Positions 22,453 to 32,766 of a stretch of 64,000 bases of DNA are shown here, piece after piece. Below the pieces are notes generated by a model that searched no databases, was not told where the DNA came from, and saw only the letters and a list, made by a program, of their open reading frames with translations. This DNA comes from Daphnia pulex (taxonomy: Eukaryota > Arthropoda > Branchiopoda > Diplostraca > Daphniidae), in assembly GCF_021134715.1 (NCBI RefSeq), contig NC_060021.1, forward strand, positions 1,240,001-1,304,000. The letters are read 5' to 3'. A program made the position numbers and the translations under genes. The stretch's first letter is position 1, and each line of letters starts with the position of its first letter.

Positions 22453-24032
22453 TTAACATTCAGTATACGTCATGCCGTTATATGTGTTTGTAGTTGGATT
22501 CATTTGACTCGTTGGCTCCTTGACAAGGACAGTGGCAGTAGGATGGGCATCAGAGGCCAGCAAGCGACGCTGAGTGGACGGTGTGTCGAGCATGCCGGCT
22601 TTTGAAGGGCGTTTCATCTCGGTGATGTCACTCACTTGGTAAACCAGGTAGAATAAAACGCCAAAAATGAGCGCTTCCAACAGGGACAATGCTGCGTCAA
22701 TAGCTATTTTTCAGATATTATAAGTTATTTAATTAATTACCAGTAATAATAATTGCTTTTAAATTTACACATTTTAGCTTACTTTTCCTCATGATTGCTG
22801 GCGAAACGTAAGGCACGATGCACGGAATGACATTATAGAAAATGAGGATTCCAAGAATAAAATTTTGTATCTTGAGAATGACTACAAATGCACTCAAGAC
22901 TTTGGTCCGCAACTGTATGAATAAGAAAAAGTTGAATCAATTTGAATAATTAAAAATTAAAAAATATTAAATGATGAATACTAACGATGTATCTCTTCCA
23001 CTTTGTTCTCAACAGCTGACTCAAGGCCCCGTTCAAAATGTTGAAGCCCCAAATGCCGAACATGAATGCCAAAATGTTCAAAGCGGCGAAAAATTGGTAC
23101 AATCTGTCCGATTTCTATAAAGCAATAATAAAATATACTCAGGGTCCTGAAAATCATTCCAAATTAAGAAAAGAAAAGTTTACGTTTTTTTCCAGGAATT
23201 CGGCGTGATCGAGTACGTTCATGATGACAATTAAAACAAACTGGAACACGGGCGCTTGATAAACCAATCCCTTAACGATACGAAGCCTAATCCTGTCAAA
23301 GCGAAAAAGATTCAATTGGTATTCATTCAGCTATAAGTTGTAATTGCTCAATGTGCTGTACTTGGTGAAGGTGAGATGACGTAAGCAGATGCCGAAGAAA
23401 CAACAAGGCGGGTGGCACAAAGAAAGTGGGGCGTGTACCTCGACGACGTCGTTCAGAACGCCTTCTTCACCTCCTTGAATCAACAAGACCAGATCGACAA
23501 AGTGCATCAGCACAAACGGCAAATATCTGCGTTTATATTTTAAAAAGCCCGCCGTTTTATATTTCAGTAAAAACCGCAAAATTAAATTGACTATTAAATT
23601 TACATTTGTTTGACGATGTCGCAGACATCGCCAGCCCTGGGCACGAGAAAGATGATGAGCGACAATATGGAGACCACCATGGGCATGGAAGTGATCCAGC
23701 AGAGGAGCCTCCTTCTTCTCGCCGGACTCTTTTTGATATTTGTGAAAACGTTGACGATAAATAAAGTGATCAAAAGTATCGTACTGATTGTACCGGCGAT
23801 TCCCACGCCCAAGGCGAACTTTCCCAACGCTTTTATTTGAACACGGGGATAAAAAAAAAGTCAAAGATTAGATAATCAATAGTGACGAATTTATCATAGC
23901 AGTTGGTGATAAATAAGTTGAATATGCATTATTTTATTCTGTACGGGAGTTGTTACCTTGCAGCTGCTGCCCAATGTTTGGCGGAGTGATGTTATTGTAT
24001 TGGAAATAACTGCAATTGTACTCGTACTCCAT
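22453..24032 (-). CDS. organic solute transporter alpha-like protein, copy B
   Basis: Seven exons on the minus strand. The start MEYEYNCSYFQYNNITPPN lies at 24032. The TM1-TM2 exon holds ISTILLITLFIVNVF and ILSLIIFLVPRAG. Exon 3 has YLPFVLMHFVDLVLLIQGGEE and the Cys cluster CHPPCCFFGIC. Later exons carry GLVYQAPVFQFVLIVIM, FFAALNILAFMFGIWGF, KIQNFILGILIFYNVIPC and, last, AIDAALSLLEALIFGVLFYL. A hydrophilic tail ends at 22453. The PRAG-to-HF turn, GGEE and the Cys-rich loop match the OST-alpha/TMEM184 family. Seven membrane segments are expected. In this copy the IPRAG-coding exon is uninterrupted, unlike copy A. Transport substrate cannot be inferred. Confidence 0.82.
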
Positions 24033-24962
24033 TTTGATTTCCGGCGGATGTCGATATAGCACAGATGAGGAGAATAAATTGCACTATTATTATAGTCAAG
24101 TGAAAACGTTTTTAAACTGTGAGATATGGTAAACTGAACGCTATAATCTATCCACCGATGACTGATCGGTCGCCTTCATTCCTTGGGCGCTATATACGCG
24201 AGTCTGTCGTTTCAAACACGGCGATCCCCCCGGCCGTCTATCGTTCACTATCTGAGTGCTGGTTATACGTTGCTTACGCTCGTTAGTCGTGACGCTTTTA
24301 CCGTTTCCGTCTGATATTTATTTTTACCGATTACCCAATCACAACTACAGCTCTACAAACCAATTTGAAATTGACAGATAACGTTCTGAATATAGAGCAA
24401 TTTACATCCTTCTTTTACTAACGAGTTAGCACTGGCCAATTACGTAATTTTTTCTCTCTGTGCTTTCACGCGTCTATATTTTTTGAATGGTGGGTCTGCC
24501 TTCTGCTAAATTTTTATTTACTGTGCGTAGATATATTAGATAGATATTAGATTATTAGATAGATACGTAGAAATATTAATCAACTTTCCTTTTGAAATCA
24601 AGCTCACAGTTATATCACGGCGAAACGAAAACGCATAGTTAGTCAAACTAATAATAATCGTTATAATTTCGCAATGATTAGTATATTATAAATTGAACAA
24701 CCTAACCCAGCCGCCGTGATTGTGAACAAAAACAAAATTTGTATTGAATAAAGCAACAGTTAATATCATCTACTTTGAACGAAAAATTTTAACATTTGAG
24801 CAAATAAGGTAAAAAGAAACCATTTGCTTTGTAATCGATATTTAGAACTAATTTGGCATTTTTTTGTTAGTTGCATATATAGAACATTCTTCTTTTGGCA
24901 AAATTAAAAGAATGTCAGTACAAGTCATGGCATCAAATTTTGGCACTTTTAAACAGTTTGGA
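24033..24962. other. Intergenic between OST-alpha copies B and C
   Basis: Holds the promoter side of copy B and the 3' UTR side of copy C. No other gene is supported. Confidence 0.35.
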
Positions 24963-26382
24963 CTAATTCGTTGAATTGGCTTGTTGCGCAGGTAGAAGCG
25001 ACTCGTTGACGACATTAGCGGCTGAGTCATCGTCAACGACATCTTTAAAGAAGCAGAAAAAGAGTATGCCAAAAATGAAAGCTTCAAGCATCGATGCCAT
25101 CGCGTCGAGTGCTGTAATTTCATAAGGCTATTAGTTCAGAGAAAATAATAGTAATGAAATCAATATCGTGTTCTCACTCTTCCATGTAAGAATTGGAGAA
25201 TCTAGATTGATGAAAGTAAAAATGCTGATTAAAAAGCCATGAGCCTTTTGGACAAAAATGAAGTAAAGAAGTGCGTAGTATTTCCTCTGGGAAAAAAAAG
25301 ATGAAAATCGAGAAAAAATAATAATCAACAATCGTGAGAAATGCACAAATAAATTATATAATGTTTTTACCATAAACTTTGGCCATTTCAACTCGAGGAA
25401 TGATCGACGTTCAGGACAGCGACATTCAGGCCAGGAACAGTCAGGACAACGGGAACTGAGACCAACAATGAGAACATTGAAAAAGAACAATCCCGCAGTA
25501 AACGTCGAAATGTTCAGAATAAGAAAGATCCAAAAGATTGCGTCGCCCGTCTTAAATCACAAGATAAATGGTGAATGAAATTTTTAAGAATTGAAATTGT
25601 GGTGAATTAATTGATTTACGTCATCACGTCGCAGGACTTCAGCCTGTTCAAGTACGGCCATTAGGATGGTCAACAGCAACTGGGAGACGGGGGCTTGATA
25701 AATCATACCAACGATCCAGCGTAGCCAAAATCTGTTAATAAGTGAATCGAAGAATTTCTATAGTCGAGTCAGTATGAAAATCAGTTAGATAACTAATAAT
25801 ACTTGGTGATGGTGAATGGAAAGAACCGTAGGCTGCAAAACGGTGGCACCAGCCAATACCACTGAGCATTTCGGCCGATCAAATCGTCTAGCAGAACTTT
25901 CTCGCCGCCGCAAATAACGATTGTAGTTTCAACGAACTGCACCATAATAAACGGCATGTATCTATTATCAAATTGCAACGAAAATATTTGTTAATCATAC
26001 AAAAATCTCATGGTCGAAATTGGAATGGAATGTTACGTGAATTTGATGGTCTCGCAAGTGACGGCGGCTCGAGGGACGAAAAACGATGACAGTGAAAGAA
26101 ATGAGATTGCCATTGGAAGGGACGTAATCCAGGCTTGGTGTCTTCTCGCCCATGACGGGTTCTTCTTAATAAAAATGAACACATTGGACATGTAGAGACA
26201 AAGCAAAAGGGAAGATGTGACTACTCCAATATATCCTACAAAAACACAACCACCTAGATCTGTACACACAAAGAAAGATAAAAATGAAACAAAAATATAA
26301 ATCTAGCTGTTTTGTTATTACCTTCTATGTTTTGAGCGACATTTGGAATATGGTTGGTGTAATTATCGCTGCAATTTTCCAT
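24963..26382 (-). CDS. organic solute transporter alpha-like protein, copy C
   Basis: Minus-strand exons begin with MENCSDNYTNHIPNVAQNIE at 26382. They continue with the TM1-TM2 exon (LLLCLYMSNVFIFIKKNP, FLSLSSFFVPRAAVTC), YMPFIMVQFVETTIVICGGE, a QAPVSQLLLTILMAVLEQAEV exon, and FILNISTFTAGLFFF-like and YYALLYFIFVQKAHGFL exons. The last exon has ALDAMASMLEAFIFGILFFC and stops at 24963. Copy D at 52530-53817 is its closest relative. Relative to copy D it carries a Cys/Pro/Arg-rich insertion (CPDCSWPECRCPERRSF) after VGLSS, apparently from a short tandem DNA repeat. It also has an acidic C-terminal tail that D lacks. It ends 335 bases from the ABCB10-like gene, and the pair is duplicated in inverted orientation. 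Confidence 0.8.
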
Positions 26383-26717
26383 CTTTCACGCATGAATTAC
26401 ACTTTCACTTTCACGCCCTATTTATTCCCACGTCTGTTAACCACATGGTTAACGAAAGTTTAACCGAGTTTAACTGTCAACAGTTGTCCACCCGAAGCGT
26501 CAGCTAGCGTTGACATCGTCAACTAGTAACAAAACAACCAATTGTAGAATACAAAAAAAACCCTAGGTCAAATATATTTGTTTTCTCTATATACCCAAAA
26601 TCTCTTATCTACATAAGAACAATATGTTGATTGAACGGTTAATTGTTTTCCCAAATTATAGTAGTGAGCGGAGTAAAAAAAGAAACAAAATTAACTTTTG
26701 TTTTTCTCTTTTTTGAA
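26383..26717. other. Intergenic between OST-alpha copy C and ABCB10-like left copy
   Basis: Contains the OST copy C promoter and the ABCB10 3' UTR. The half next to ABCB10 is nearly identical to 52183-52380 in inverted orientation. The half next to OST is homologous but clearly diverged. Confidence 0.5.
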
Positions 26718-29342
26718 TTAAGCAGCAGCTAAGCCGATCGTCTGGAGTTCAACTAATTTCTTAAACACTCCGTCGGGGATGGACACGAGAGCTTCGTAGG
26801 TGCCCAGCTCGACCACTTGGCCGTGTTCCAGCACAGCGATTTGCGACGCCTTGCGGATGGTCGACAGTCGGTGGGCGATGGTCAACACCGTCCGGCCTTT
26901 CGTGACGCGTTCTAGCGCCTCTTGGATGAGCGATTCGCTCTCAGCGTCCAGAGCGCTTGTGGCTTCGTCCAGCAATAGGATGCGAGGATTCTAAAGCATT
27001 GCATAACAAAACATTCGAGTTATTACGCTTCAATGAATTTTCGACTGGTTTACTTTGACGATGGCCCGTGCGATGGCTATTCTCTGCCTTTGGCCACCCG
27101 AGAGGAGGACACCTCGTTCGCCGACGACTGTGTCTAGTCCCTGAGGACATTTCTGAATGAAGGACCAGGCGTTGGCCTCTTTGGCTGCTTGAATGACTTG
27201 TTCTTCGCTGACAGAGTTAGGATCGATCGCTCCGTACAGAATGTTTTCCCGTATGGAACACGAAAACAGAGAGGGTTCCTAAAATACGACGAAAATGTTT
27301 AAATAATTGTTTAAAGTCGAGACGATAAAGCTATAAATTACCTGACTAACTGTGCCGATGTTTGCTCGGAGCCATTGTGGATCCAAATCTTTAATCGAAT
27401 GATTGTCAACCAGCACTTGACCCTAGAAATATTTTTTTAAAAATGCAATCCATGTAGTAATTAATTAAATAAACTATTTATTAATTTTTGTAAATGAAAT
27501 TACGCTGGTGGGATCGTAGAAACGGAGTAGAAGTGCTGCTATGGTACTCTTTCCTGAGCCACTGGAACCGACAATAGCCGTCACCGACCCGGCCGGTATG
27601 CTCAAATTTAAATTGTTGAAAATAGGAACGTCGAATCTGGTCGGATAAGCAAAGCTAAGGTCACGGAACCGGATAGAGCCTTCGAATTGCCCGGCCGGGA
27701 TGACAGGGCCACCAGAAATGGGAATATCCGGCCGTGTGTCAATCAGTTGCCAAATACGGGTGGATGCGCCCAGGCCCTTCATCATTTCCGAGTAAGATGA
27801 GGAGAGACCGCCCATCGAAATTCCGACATAGGCAGCGTAGAGGAGAAAGGCGGAGAGTTGGCCAACCGTCAGCGACGAGTCCGCTACCATCAAGCCGCCG
27901 TAATAAAGACCCGAAATGATGATTGCGTTTCCCGCGAACCCCGTCTAAAAAAATAAATTTAAATTTTCGTTTTGAATCTACAACTTTTATTAAAATAAAT
28001 TAACTAAAAGTTGTTTACCAAAGCGAAAAAAGTTCCCCTAGCTTTCGCCTCTTTGTATCCAAGCGTGAGTACATGATCAATCTGCTCGTTGTAACGTTCG
28101 AATTCACGTTTCTCTTGGCCAAACGCCCTCACTGTCCGAATGTTTGAAATTCGTTCCTCGGTTACTTGAGTGGCTTGAGCTAACGCATCCTATTACCAAT
28201 AACATACCAGTTAAATACTCGATTAAATTTGTAACTAGCTGTTTTTGTTTTACCTGAACTTTTTTAGTAATTTTTTTGACAAAGCGGCCGTAAACAATGG
28301 TCAGTCCTGCGACCGGTGGAACAATTGATAAACCGACTAGGGCTATTTGTGGAGACGTGTAAAACTAAAAGAGAAAATAAATTAAATGTTTTTCAATATC
28401 TCAATCCAAATAAGTTTGTCTGTAAGAGCGTATAGTACCATCATGGAAATAGCGGAAACTACTAATGCACTAGATCTGATTCCATCTGCAAGGTTAGCTG
28501 TGACACACTTGCTGACTAGGGTAGTGTCAGTAGAGAGTCTGTTGACCAACTCTCCTGTTTGGTTCTTGTCAAAGAATTTGACCTGCAATTGGTTTCCAAT
28601 AGGAAATTAGTTGAATCTGTTCAAACGAATAAAAACTGAATACTTACATCTTGTTTGACTATGGCAGCATAAACATTCCTTCTCATTGTCTGAGTGATCC
28701 TCTCACCTACGACAAACAATGATGGTGTAATTCAGAAGCTGAGACAATTTGGGTGATAATACCTGCCACGCTCATGAGATAAGTACGCCCAAAGTTACAA
28801 GCAGCTCCAAAGATGAAGATGCCAACGAGAATAAGTGACACATTTGTGAGGTTCTCCACCATGGATTCTTGATTGGCGCTAATGATATCTATGACCTTGC
28901 CAATAGCAAAAGGTATAACCATGGTGATTGCACTAGAGACAAACAGAAGCCCTATTCCACCTAGATGAGATGAACGAGGAAAAAATCAATGTCTTGATCG
29001 CAACAAGTAATTCAGTAAAATATATTTACCAAGCAATCTATATTTTTCTGGTTTTGCCAAACCGATGAGCCGGCGTACTTCTTCCGATTTCAATTTGGGT
29101 TTGACTTTCTCGGCTGTTTTCAAGCCGGCATTTCTCAGCAGTGCCGAAGAAGAGCTGAAAAATCGCCAAGAACAATTGACACCGCCATTGCTCTTGCTGG
29201 ATCTTGCAGGCTGAAGAGACCTACTTGCTAAACTGCTACATCTCTCTCGTACAAGAAGAATTACCTGTCTGGAGTTGGACGGTGAGGTAAGTAAATGAGA
29301 AAAGTAAGTTAGTTACTTACACAGCAACAGTTGACGAAGCAT
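26718..29342 (-). CDS. ABCB10-like mitochondrial ABC half-transporter, left copy
   Basis: This is the inverted near-duplicate of the gene at 49594-52182, with the same ten-exon layout and nearly identical introns. Coding exons encode a basic Ser-rich presequence and six-helix membrane domain ([26 protein letters not shown]), then Walker [10 protein letters not shown], the Q-loop exon ending TVSQ, signature [15 protein letters not shown], Walker [13 protein letters not shown] and AHRLS. The family sits in the mitochondrial inner membrane and is tied to heme synthesis and oxidative stress. The start codon of the right copy is missing here: similarity fades at that position and an in-frame stop lies upstream. 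A plausible replacement is ATG at 29342 with a 20-base coding exon (29323-29342). A 54-base intron with CTAAC, a pyrimidine tract and AG would then rejoin the frame at 29268. That first exon is inferred. Confidence 0.75.
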
Positions 29343-30144
29343 TATTGAAGTGCACAAGTATTATTAGGGTAGATTCCACTCAACCTCTTAATTCCTATTG
29401 TCATGGAAAATAATTTTACGGCAGAAGGGATATGTGCATAGTATCACCAAGACGAATTTCTTTTAAAATGTTGAAAAATTTGTGCACTATCTGTATTTCC
29501 TTAGAAGGTGTACGATAAATAAAATCTATCATTTACTAGCAACTAGCAAGCTTAAAAATCAAACGGTGTGGGAAAAAAAAATCCGGTAATCGGGCAGAAA
29601 TGTTGGCTGCCCGATTACTTCGTCACATTCACACCACAAACAAACACCACAGGTGTCGAAATCTCCAACGTCATTAGCAATTGCCATTTTTAAAAGCAGA
29701 CTCGTCTGGACAAAACGGATCACTCATTGACTCACACTCAGGGACAAATACCCCGAGGCTTAACCATCAAAACATAAATAAAGCCAATGCCAAAAATGAA
29801 ACAGTGGATTATTTTTTTAAAATCTGCAATTCATTTCATCAACCAAATCAGACCAAATAAAAAAAAAAAAACATGAAATTAGAAATTTACATCACATGAA
29901 TGTAATTTTTGAATGAAACAAATAGTAATAAGAAAATAACAAATAAAAAGATGGATCAATGAATCGAATTTCATTATCCATCACATATAATAATTTCGAA
30001 CTTTCAAGAGGAACGGAACCTTAATCAAATTAAGAAATTATTATTAGTGGCATTGCCTTTTCCGTTCAATGTTGCAAGCAACTTCTTTCAAATGAAGTTA
30101 TCTAGTCATTATTAAACTGGGACGTTTCAGCGTAACAGCCACAA
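29343..30144. other. Intergenic, unique segment left of the KH unit, with a perfect hairpin
   Basis: This separates the two duplicated units and has no counterpart elsewhere in the window that I can see. It contains a perfect 12-bp stem hairpin (29586-29618). No coding signal is seen. Similarity to the right arm resumes at about 30145. Confidence 0.4.
29586..29618. repeat. perfect 12-bp hairpin
   Basis: GTAATCGGGCAG at 29586-29597 and its exact reverse complement CTGCCCGATTAC at 29607-29618 flank a nine-base loop. A further GGTGTG (about 29563) and CACACC (about 29630) extend it imperfectly. It is AT-flanked and not part of a tRNA. It may be a small foldback repeat or a structured RNA. Confidence 0.6.
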
Positions 30145-30420
30145 GTCAAAATGGGAAAAATGTTGCGCAAAATTTCTATACTGCGCATTAGTTTTATTGC
30201 GCAATAGTACGACGTCACGTGACATGCCCTATACTCCGGACCTTTAAGAGCATATTTAATTAATTTAAAATAATGCAATTGACTTGAATATAATTGAACA
30301 ATATTCTTTAAAAGAAGATCTTTGATTTAAAAAAACTATTAATAATTTTTACGGTAAAATGTGTTTTGAAATTAAAGTTGAAAGGATCAAAAGTTGATTG
30401 CAAACGCAGCTTCAGACGTC

Positions 30421-30434
30421 GACTTCTATAAAGC
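30421..30434 (+). promoter_or_regulatory. probable TATA box of KH gene copy 1
   Basis: CTTCTATAAAGCC lies about 85-95 bases before the ATG and is kept in copy 2 on the minus strand (about 56511-56525). No intron is needed between it and the start. Confidence 0.45.
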
Positions 30435-30514
30435 CTCGATGATCCTGCCCATAAATTATTCGATAGTTTTGTCAACCTACTGCTGAATTCAAACTCTCTA
30501 CTATACTTCTGAAA

Positions 30515-32098
30515 ATGGAATATCTTCTAGTTTGCTTTTTCGTATATGTGTGGACCATGATTCTTTTTCACGAAAGTGAAAAAGATGAGTCTAATTACCC
30601 GACCCCGGACATCAAGTCCGTTACCGAATTACCAGATGCCAAATTGGCCAACCAGGATCAAACTACCAAAATGAAACCTGGAACCCGATATCGTTCAGTA
30701 CTGAAAACACCAACCGTCAGACTGAATGGCTTCAATTGCAACACGTCTCTGCCGTCCATACCAGAGAACCAAGACGGGGAGGATTGCGCTGCCGAAGTTG
30801 CAAAGCTGTCGGCAGAACTGAAGACAACAAGGTACGAGTTGCAACAACAACAGCAACTGGCCCTATCACTACAACTATTACCAGACCAGATTGAAATCGA
30901 ACTTATTTCCGTGAGAAAATCGCTGTCGGAAGTGACCACAACTAACGACAAACTTCAACGCCACCTGTCTTGTCTTACGGCAGAAAAGGACGAGCTTTTA
31001 GAACAACTTGAGCAGAATAAGATCACGACCGTTGATGCAATTGAAAAGGTTACAAAATCATACGAACAGCAGATGACGCAATTGCGTAACGAATTTACGG
31101 CCTCCAACCAAACCGTAAAGCCGTTAACAATGGAAGTTGGATGCGGATGTGTTGTTGAGGTAGCAAATAACTCCACACAGACCGGCCAGTCAATGACGAA
31201 AGAAGTTGCGTGTGGAACTGAAGAACTTGAGCAGCACGTGACCAAAGATGATGAAGACTATGGCTTTGAACTTGACTTGGAGGCCATGGAACGTGATAAG
31301 AATGTTCGTCGTTCTTTTTATATCCCAACTCGTGAGCAAATCAAAACGCCCGTCCATCAGCAAGTCGCTTTGAAACCGCAAGTCTATTTCCCAGTCAGCG
31401 ACATAAGGTACAAGAACAAACCGATAAGTGGCTATGTGGTGAACCCGGATGGATCTACCGTCACGTATGGCGAGGCCTTGAAAACAACGAAAAAGCCCAG
31501 CACGGTGGATCTACAACCCAATCAAAAATCGGATGACAATGGAAAGAATCCTGCCCCGGACGATTCTAAAAACACCCCCCGCACCATCATCAGTGGCCCA
31601 GTAAAGACGGAACAAGAACTCGTCGTCGTGTCCAGTCCCATTGAGGAAAAATCTCTCCCTGGTAACCGACTTTTACTCAAAAACATCCAAGGTGGCGATT
31701 ATGGACGGATTGTTGGTAGCGGAGGATCAAATATCCATCGCATTGAAACAGAATACCAAATCGTCGTGAGTATCAAAGGAGCAATCGACGGCACCTATAA
31801 ACTGATGATTTCTGGAAATAAGGAGGAGATGCGCAAAGCGGCCGCAAACGACATCATACGCGGATTAACAGTCATTACGGAATGTTCAAACTTTCAACTG
31901 TTTAAAAGAATTAAAAACTACAGGCTATACGAGATCGGAAGAGAGCACTTCGTAAGAATCAATCGTACGTTTGCCGCTGACGGCATCAGCGGTAAGATGA
32001 CCATCATCGGGAGACTGAGTAGCTGCCACTCGGCTTACGCGGAACTGTTGGCCGAAGTCAACGTCTCGTCAATTCAACAAAAAAAAGGACCTAAGTAA
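30515..32098 (+). CDS. KH-domain protein with N-terminal hydrophobic segment, copy 1
   Basis: A single-exon frame of 527 residues. It opens with a hydrophobic stretch (MEYLLVCFFVYVWTMILF) that could be a signal anchor or signal peptide. A Gln/Leu-rich coiled coil follows (about residues 90-195), then a linker with Cys-containing motifs. Near residues 380-450 lies a KH-type domain with NRLLLKNIQGGDYGRIVGSG, the GxxG loop as GSGG, SNIHRIE and a following beta strand (YQIVVSI). A region after it (RIKNYRLYEIGREHF to AYAELLAE) is well kept. KH domains bind single-stranded RNA or DNA. Target and location are unknown; the N terminus hints at membrane tethering. The C-terminal 12 residues differ from copy 2 because of a one-base length change. 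No named orthologue is recognised. Confidence 0.8.
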   Translation: MEYLLVCFFVYVWTMILFHESEKDESNYPTPDIKSVTELPDAKLANQDQTTKMKPGTRYRSVLKTPTVRLNGFNCNTSLPSIPENQDGEDCAAEVAKLSAELKTTRYELQQQQQLALSLQLLPDQIEIELISVRKSLSEVTTTNDKLQRHLSCLTAEKDELLEQLEQNKITTVDAIEKVTKSYEQQMTQLRNEFTASNQTVKPLTMEVGCGCVVEVANNSTQTGQSMTKEVACGTEELEQHVTKDDEDYGFELDLEAMERDKNVRRSFYIPTREQIKTPVHQQVALKPQVYFPVSDIRYKNKPISGYVVNPDGSTVTYGEALKTTKKPSTVDLQPNQKSDDNGKNPAPDDSKNTPRTIISGPVKTEQELVVVSSPIEEKSLPGNRLLLKNIQGGDYGRIVGSGGSNIHRIETEYQIVVSIKGAIDGTYKLMISGNKEEMRKAAANDIIRGLTVITECSNFQLFKRIKNYRLYEIGREHFVRINRTFAADGISGKMTIIGRLSSCHSAYAELLAEVNVSSIQQKKGPK

Positions 32099-32133
32099 AG
32101 GAAAATCACGATACAATTAAAATCCCCCCCACC

Positions 32134-32170
32134 AAAAAAAAACAAACAAAACAAAACAAAACAAAAAAAA
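32134..32170. repeat. (AAAAC)n simple repeat
   Basis: AAAAC units flanked by A runs. The matching tracts in the right copies (about 54779-54815 and 63426-63465) differ in length. Confidence 0.7.
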
Positions 32171-32299
32171 ATTACTATTTTCTATGTGCTCATTATGTCT
32201 TTATGTCTTTTGTCTTATTCTTCATCTTTCCCCTTAAATCTTTCCCTTCATCCTTTTTTTCTTCTTCATCTTTTTCGTCATCTTCTTCTTTCATAAATT

Positions 32300-32625
32300 G
32301 GGTCGGATATTGGTAGTTTCATCCGACAAAACTTTAAATTCGACACCCATTTGATGCACCTTCGACATATGGCAACTAGATTTCGACTGGTGCGAGAATA
32401 CGTCGACACAGTGTATGCTTAAGTACTTCGACAATTCGTTTTTAAGTTTAGGTTAAGGTAGTTAAGGTTAGGTTAGATTAGGTTAGGTCGATGTATCTAC
32501 GCTATATATCTGTTGTCGAAATATTTTCGCACCATTGTGGAAATATAGTTGCTAGCTGTTGAAGGCGCGTTAAATGGGTGTCGAATTTAAGTTTTGTTGG
32601 ATCAACATTGTCAATATCACGACCC
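32300..32625. repeat. 326-bp foldback (MITE-like) element, copy 1
   Basis: It begins GGGTCGGATATTG and ends CAATATCACGACCC. Two arms of about 110 bases are imperfect inverted repeats, sharing for example TTCGACACCCATTT..GC.CCTTC.AC and CT.GTGCGA.AATA. The loop of about 100 bases carries the telomere-like TTAGG tract (32447-32487). There is no coding capacity. Copies of the same length sit at the matching place in both right-arm KH units, so insertion predates the duplication. Clear target-site duplications are not seen. Confidence 0.7.
32447..32487 (+). repeat. interstitial TTAGG telomere-like repeats
   Basis: The tract reads TTAGGTTAGATTAGGTTAGG at 32468-32487, preceded by TTAGG and TTAAGG variants. 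(TTAGG)n is the ancestral arthropod telomere repeat. The tract lies in the loop of the foldback element and recurs at 54454-54497 and 63100-63145 on the minus strand. Confidence 0.7.
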
Positions 32626-32766
32626 GATTTCTTTTCTTTTTGTTTCACCTTCTTTATTCTCATTTCCTTCTCTTCCTTATCTTCCTTCGTGTCAATGAAT
32701 GGAGTGTGAATTTGAAGAATGTGTGTCAATTTGTGTGTGCGTGATTTGTTTGAATGTCTCAATAAA

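Larger units (their letters stand above)
32099..32766 (+). other. probable 3' UTR of KH gene copy 1
   Basis: It runs from the stop to AATAAA at 32761-32766. It contains an A/C-rich run (about 32126-32170), a pyrimidine tract and the 326-bp foldback element. An 86-codon frame on the minus strand (32502-32762) is present in all copies but is antisense to this UTR, and half of it lies in the foldback arm. Confidence 0.55.

Noticed and set aside
32126-32290. A regulatory element in the A/C-rich and pyrimidine-rich tracts after KH copy 1.
   Set aside because: Simple-sequence composition varies in length between copies and carries no specific motif.
32502-32762. An 86-codon minus-strand frame kept in all three KH units (also 54182-54442 and 62830-63090 on plus).
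   Set aside because: It is antisense to the KH 3' UTR and half of it lies in the foldback arm. The copies are too recent for an open frame to be informative.
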